The notes beneath the pieces are model-generated. The model saw nothing but the letters and a program-made list of their open reading frames with translations, had not been told where the DNA came from and did no database searches. The translations under genes were made by a program, and so were the position numbers. DNA of 9,088 nucleotides from JAVBLQ01 sp031553435 (GTDB taxonomy: Bacteria; Bacteroidota; Bacteroidia; Bacteroidales; Azobacteroidaceae), in contig JAVBLQ010000032.1 in assembly GCA_031553435.1 (NCBI GenBank), positions 1-9,088 of the forward strand, read 5' to 3'. Numbering within the stretch: position 1 is the stretch's first letter; the number at the start of each line of letters is the position of its first letter. Below, in pieces: positions 6,437 to 9,088 of this stretch.

Positions 6437-7942
6437 TTAATTTGCTATCCCTTGTAATTTAGCTGCTTTTGCCTTGACATCATCAATTGTACCTACATTT
6501 AAAAATGCCTGTTCGGGCAAGTCGTCAACTTCTCCGTTCATAATCATATTGAAGCCTTTGATCGTATCTTCGATGGAAACCATCACTCCGGGAACGCCGG
6601 AAAATGCTTCAGCCATAAAAAATGGTTGGGAAAGGAAACGTTGTACACGACGCGCACGGTTCACTACCAGTTTATCGGAATCGGATAATTCTTCCATACC
6701 CAAAATCGCGATAATATCTTGTAGTTCTTTATAGCGTTGTAATAATTGTTTTACACGCTGTGCCGTATTATAATGTTCGTCGCCGATTGTATTCGGATCC
6801 AGAATACGGGATGTCGATTCAAGGGGATCTACTGCTGGATAAATTCCTAATTCCGAGATTTTCCTGCTTAACACCGTAGTCGCATCCAAGTGTGAGAATG
6901 TAGTTGCAGGAGCAGGGTCGGTCAAGTCGTCGGCAGGAACATAAACCGCTTGAACGGAAGTAATAGAACCATCTTTGGTCGAAGTGATCCTTTCCTGCAT
7001 GGTGCCCATTTCTGTGGCTAATGTCGGTTGGTATCCTACGGCAGAGGGCATACGTCCGAGTAATGCAGAAACCTCAGATCCGGCTTGCGTAAAACGGAAT
7101 ATATTATCGATAAAGAAAAGAATATCGCGACCGCCTCCTCCCATATCACGGAAAGATTCGGCAATGGTCAAACCCGACAAAGCTACAGAAGAACGTGCTC
7201 CGGGAGGTTCATTCATTTGTCCGAAAACCAAAGTAGCTTGTGATTTGGCTAATTCGTCGTAATCTATTTTGGAGAGATCCCACTCCCCTTTTTCCATTCC
7301 TTTTTTGAATTCTTCGCCATAACGGATAACTCCTGATTCGATCATTTCACGAAGCAAGTCGTTGCCTTCACGGGTACGTTCACCTACACCGGCAAAGACA
7401 GAAAAACCGTTGTGTTTTTTAGCAATATTGTTAATCAACTCCATGATCAACACCGTTTTTCCCACACCGGCGCCCCCGAAAAGTCCGATTTTCCCTCCTT
7501 TTAAATAGGGAGCGAGCAAATCGATTACCTTGATTCCCGTGAATAAAACTTCGGTCGAAGTTGAAAGCTCGTCGAATTTGGGAGGTTCACGATGGATCGG
7601 AGCTGTGGTTGTTGATGTCAATGACTTCATCCCATCAATAGTTTCTCCGATAACATTGAGCAAACGTCCTTTTACCTGATCTCCGACAGGCATTGAAATC
7701 GGACTGCCTAAATTTTCAACAGACATCCCTCTCTGCAAGCCATCGGTGGAATCCATTGCTACGGCACGAACCGTATTTTCTCCTATATGTTGCTGAACTT
7801 CAGCGATCAATATTTTTCCGTTGGAACGGGTAATTTTCAGGGCTTCCCTGATTTTAGGCAAGGCTTCGCCACCTTTTGAGTAGGCGACATCAATTACAGG
7901 GCCAATGATTTGGGAAATAGATCCTTGATTTGTGCTCATCAT
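6437..7942 (-). CDS. atpD: F1Fo ATP synthase beta subunit (catalytic)
   Basis: Beta holds the catalytic sites where ADP and phosphate become ATP. The P-loop is GGAGVGKT at 156-163. The catalytic glutamate is E188 and the phosphate-sensing arginine R189, in GVGERTREGND (186-194 and on). Walker B is ILFFIDN (274-280). The QMNEPPGAR motif is at 242-250. The lever loop called DELSEED in other bacteria reads EELSDSD at 417-423. The protein is 501 residues, ~40 longer than E. coli beta; most of the excess is ~28 residues at 207-235 (charged: YGEEFKKGMEKGEWDLSKID) between GVI and ATLVFGQMN. Two ATG codons stand in tandem at 7942-7937; either may be used. It is the first gene of the operon, with a ~150-base leader. 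The identity is certain. Confidence 0.98.
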   Translation of the reverse strand: MMSTNQGSISQIIGPVIDVAYSKGGEALPKIREALKITRSNGKILIAEVQQHIGENTVRAVAMDSTDGLQRGMSVENLGSPISMPVGDQVKGRLLNVIGETIDGMKSLTSTTTAPIHREPPKFDELSTSTEVLFTGIKVIDLLAPYLKGGKIGLFGGAGVGKTVLIMELINNIAKKHNGFSVFAGVGERTREGNDLLREMIESGVIRYGEEFKKGMEKGEWDLSKIDYDELAKSQATLVFGQMNEPPGARSSVALSGLTIAESFRDMGGGGRDILFFIDNIFRFTQAGSEVSALLGRMPSAVGYQPTLATEMGTMQERITSTKDGSITSVQAVYVPADDLTDPAPATTFSHLDATTVLSRKISELGIYPAVDPLESTSRILDPNTIGDEHYNTAQRVKQLLQRYKELQDIIAILGMEELSDSDKLVVNRARRVQRFLSQPFFMAEAFSGVPGVMVSIEDTIKGFNMIMNGEVDDLPEQAFLNVGTIDDVKAKAAKLQGIAN

Positions 7943-8011
7943 AAGTACATCATCAAAATTAATTTATATTATCAGCTTGTTTAAGGTTTAATTTCATGGG
8001 ATTAAAGATAA

Positions 8012-8030
8012 AAGACAACTATTCTGTCTT
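8012..8030 (-). promoter_or_regulatory. Small hairpin in the predicted atp leader
   Basis: AAGACA (8012-8017) and TGTCTT (8025-8030) pair across a 7-base loop. On the leftward transcript the stem is followed by UUAUCUUU, a T-rich but broken tail. It lies in the middle of the predicted untranslated leader of atpD. It could be a weak attenuator or an mRNA-stability stem; with only 6 A/U-heavy pairs it may also be chance. Confidence 0.25.
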
Positions 8031-8096
8031 CTTTATTCTTTGTTCTCATGTCTGTTCAAATTAAAAACCAAATATTATTTTCAGCTTACGAAGTGG

Positions 8097-8130
8097 CAAA
8101 GGTATAAAAGTTTATTTTCTTTTTGCCAAA
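8097..8130 (-). promoter_or_regulatory. Predicted Bacteroidota-type promoter of the atp operon
   Basis: On the minus strand TTTG (8130-8127) is followed after 22 bases by TACCTTTG (8104-8097), a perfect match to the Bacteroidota -7 box TAnnTTTG; the -33 box consensus is TTTG. The spacing is slightly long compared with the usual ~19-21. The spacer is very A/T-rich. Transcription would begin about 8090, giving a leader of roughly 150 bases before the atpD start. I found no other perfect TAnnTTTG between here and atpD. It is the only promoter I can support for the nine-gene operon. Confidence 0.65.
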
Positions 8131-8292
8131 ATAAAGGAGGAAAAATGGCGGAAAATTGAAAGTTGATATCAAAGGTTCCAACGCAGAGCGGCCCCCTAAT
8201 GGCCTCCCCCAATTACTCCGCACTCTGGCTGTGTTAAAAGGAATAAAATAACCTTGCGGGTATGGAGTTGTCTGCGCTGGCATGCCCTTGTA
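8131..8292. other. Intergenic stretch after the FISUMP gene with a G/C-rich palindromic core
   Basis: Between the FISUMP stop and the atp promoter I see no convincing gene. The part from about 8178 to 8235 is G/C-rich, with runs CCCCC twice. A loose stem can form between CAGAGCGG (8183-8190) and CCGCACTCTG further right, with a two-base bulge. A perfect 10-base palindrome TTGATATCAA is at 8163-8172. A 65-codon minus-strand frame covers 8283-8086, but it runs through the promoter boxes and has low-complexity composition, so I treat it as spurious. The G/C-rich core may serve as the end of the FISUMP transcript, or be a conserved tail that travels with FISUMP paralogues; both are inference. Confidence 0.4.
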
Positions 8293-8308
8293 CTCATTTC
8301 ACAATGAG
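8293..8308 (-). other. Hairpin with GNRA-type tetraloop just past the FISUMP stop
   Basis: CTCATT and AATGAG form a perfect 6-bp stem around the four-base loop GTGA (minus strand). The loop fits GNRA. It begins 15 bases after the FISUMP stop codon. There is no T run after it, so it is not a standard terminator. In the Bordetella phage DGR and several others a hairpin or cruciform with a short stem and a 4-base loop (GAAA in the phage) lies a few bases downstream of the variable region and is needed for efficient retargeting. The resemblance in position and shape is why I list it; its function is inferred. Confidence 0.5.
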
Positions 8309-8323
8309 GATGTTTTTCACGAA

Positions 8324-9088
8324 TCAATTCTGGGCGACGCAACGGACACTGAAGCCGTAGGCACGATCGTTGATGAGGCCCGGGTTCACGCCGCCGCTAT
8401 TGAAGTACAGGAGCTGCGAGTTCGTACCGTACGGTGTACTGCTCCAATAGTAGCCGTTCGTACCAACGTTGTAGAACTGTCCATTAGTGAAGTAACGGTA
8501 GCCTGCGGCCGGCAGGAAAAGGGTAGTAGTGACTCCGTCGGGTTTGATAGCGTAACCGCCACCAGTGCCTGAAACCCAAGTCCATGTATTGGCAGAAGCA
8601 AGACCTAGAGAAATTGTGCCGGATGTGCCGGAGAAGATAGCAGACCATTCATCCTGGGTAGGTACACGCCATACTCCATCAGTAATAGAAGAACAAGGAT
8701 CGTTAGCGCCATTCTGGTAAGGACGCCACATCAAATCATATTGGGGGCTACGCCAATCATTAGGAGATGCAGGAGCTTTAATGAATTGACCCTGGCCGGA
8801 ACCGGCAGCAGGTTGAACATTATCAGCTAAAGTCACAGGACCATTGGTAGCGTAAACGGCAGAAGTACGTAACTCGTGACCATCGTTATTCCTACCCCAT
8901 TGGAAAAGAGATCCCTTGATACCATCCTGAGTGTCTGTAACACTGGGATTGGAACCGGGAGTGGAACCTGACCAGGTAAAAGGATCCAGGGATTTATCAG
9001 CACCAAGATTGTGGCACTGGAACTTCAACCAACCACCATCCACTGTCTTAGCTCCGCAGCCAACAGCTACTTCAGCAGATTCACTGTT
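8324..9088 (-). CDS. FISUMP-domain surface or secreted protein, C-terminal part (start outside window)
   Basis: The frame is open from the window edge to a TGA at 8326-8324: 254 residues, N-terminus missing. It carries the Fibrobacter succinogenes major paralogous domain (FISUMP), usual in exported Bacteroidota proteins and thought to adopt a C-type-lectin-like fold. Visible motifs in order (numbered from the first residue seen): GCGAKT (10-15), WLKFQCHNLGADKSLDPFTW (20-39), FQWGR (62-66), GVWRVPTQDEWSAIF (138-152), LFLPAAGYR (190-198), NGYYWSSTP (212-220), YGFSVRCVAQN (244-254). The four cysteines (C11, C25, C132, C250) are plausible disulfide partners. Hand counts give roughly 45-62% G+C here against about 40% in an atp sample, suggesting accessory origin. 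A GTG at 9043-9041 is internal, not the start. The function is unknown; adhesion or ligand binding is a guess. The last ~55 residues look like a DGR variable region. Confidence 0.85.
   Translation of the reverse strand, partial: NSESAEVAVGCGAKTVDGGWLKFQCHNLGADKSLDPFTWSGSTPGSNPSVTDTQDGIKGSLFQWGRNNDGHELRTSAVYATNGPVTLADNVQPAAGSGQGQFIKAPASPNDWRSPQYDLMWRPYQNGANDPCSSITDGVWRVPTQDEWSAIFSGTSGTISLGLASANTWTWVSGTGGGYAIKPDGVTTTLFLPAAGYRYFTNGQFYNVGTNGYYWSSTPYGTNSQLLYFNSGGVNPGLINDRAYGFSVRCVAQN
8339..8503 (-). other. Candidate DGR variable region (VR) at the FISUMP C-terminus
   Basis: The stretch codes GYRY... to ...FSVRC. A fixed skeleton (NG.YWSSTP.GTN, FNSGG, NP.....RA.GFSVRC) is interrupted by positions whose codons are all reachable from AAC or AAT by changing A only: TAC at 8500, 8494, 8473, 8452, 8431, 8407 and 8359; TTC at 8491; CTC at 8413; and the run GGC CTC ATC AAC GAT at 8380-8366. 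The G/C content climbs toward the 3' end (about 62% in 8341-8400 by hand count), as in VRs with a G/C-rich end and IMH site. No template repeat or reverse transcriptase is in the window. The alternative is an ordinary FISUMP C-terminus, since relatives without DGRs share the skeleton. Confidence 0.5.

Noticed and set aside
8163..8172. TTGATATCAA palindrome as an operator
   Set aside because: A single 10-base A/T-rich palindrome upstream of the promoter boxes is too weak on its own; no regulator or second copy is visible.
8086..8283. 65-codon minus-strand reading frame between the FISUMP gene and atpD
   Set aside because: It runs straight through the predicted atp promoter boxes, has no recognisable domain and ends in a low-complexity stretch made by the A/T-rich promoter spacer. 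More likely chance.
8282..8572. 96-codon plus-strand frame opposite the FISUMP C-terminus
   Set aside because: It is antisense to a recognised domain, has no matching motif and arises from the G/C-rich pattern of the candidate variable region.
9041..9043. GTG as the start of the FISUMP gene
   Set aside because: The frame stays open to the window edge and the residues before it (GCGAKT) belong to the conserved FISUMP domain, so this GTG is internal.
1..9088. tRNA, rRNA, CRISPR array, insertion sequence, DGR template repeat or reverse transcriptase
   Set aside because: I looked on both strands and found no cloverleaf, spaced direct-repeat array, transposase, second copy of the variable region or reverse-transcriptase motif in the window.

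Overview
The window looks like chromosomal DNA of a member of the Bacteroidota, probably Bacteroidales. Four things point that way: the ATP synthase gene order (atpD-atpC first, then a small membrane gene, then atpB-E-F-H-A-G), a promoter of the TTTG / TAnnTTTG type instead of -35/-10 boxes, A/T-rich leaders with little Shine-Dalgarno sequence, and flanking genes of types common in that phylum (a FISUMP-domain surface protein and a Bacteroidetes-type tyrosine recombinase). I cannot name genus or species.

All supported genes lie on the minus strand, so the region is best read from right to left. At 9088-8324 is the C-terminal part of a FISUMP-domain protein whose start lies outside the window. 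At 8323-7943 is an intergenic stretch with a hairpin, a G/C-rich tail and a predicted atp promoter at about 8130-8097. From 7942 to 796 runs a complete F1Fo ATP synthase operon: beta, epsilon, an AtpI-like membrane protein, a, c, b, delta, alpha and gamma. All eight subunits are present and intact. Spacing inside the operon is 3-14 bases except for two A/T-rich gaps, 43 bases between atpB and atpE and 103 bases with repeats between atpA and atpG. At 795-595 is an intergenic region holding a roughly 105-base imperfect palindrome. At 594-1 is the N-terminal 198 residues of a tyrosine recombinase, cut by the left edge.

The synthase couples proton flow through the a subunit and c ring to rotation of gamma/epsilon inside the alpha3-beta3 head. 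Its c subunit lacks the known sodium ligands, epsilon has only the beta-barrel domain, the beta subunit carries an extra segment of about 28 residues after the catalytic Glu, and the a subunit has a signal peptide plus a large extracytoplasmic N-terminal extension.

The most interesting part is the right end. The last ~55 codons of the FISUMP protein resemble the variable region of a diversity-generating retroelement (DGR) target: a fixed skeleton with clusters of codons reachable from AAC/AAT by changes at A only, a G/C-rich 3' end, and just past the stop a 6-bp hairpin with a GNRA-type four-base loop. No template repeat or reverse transcriptase is in the window, so this is a candidate remote target and not a proven DGR.
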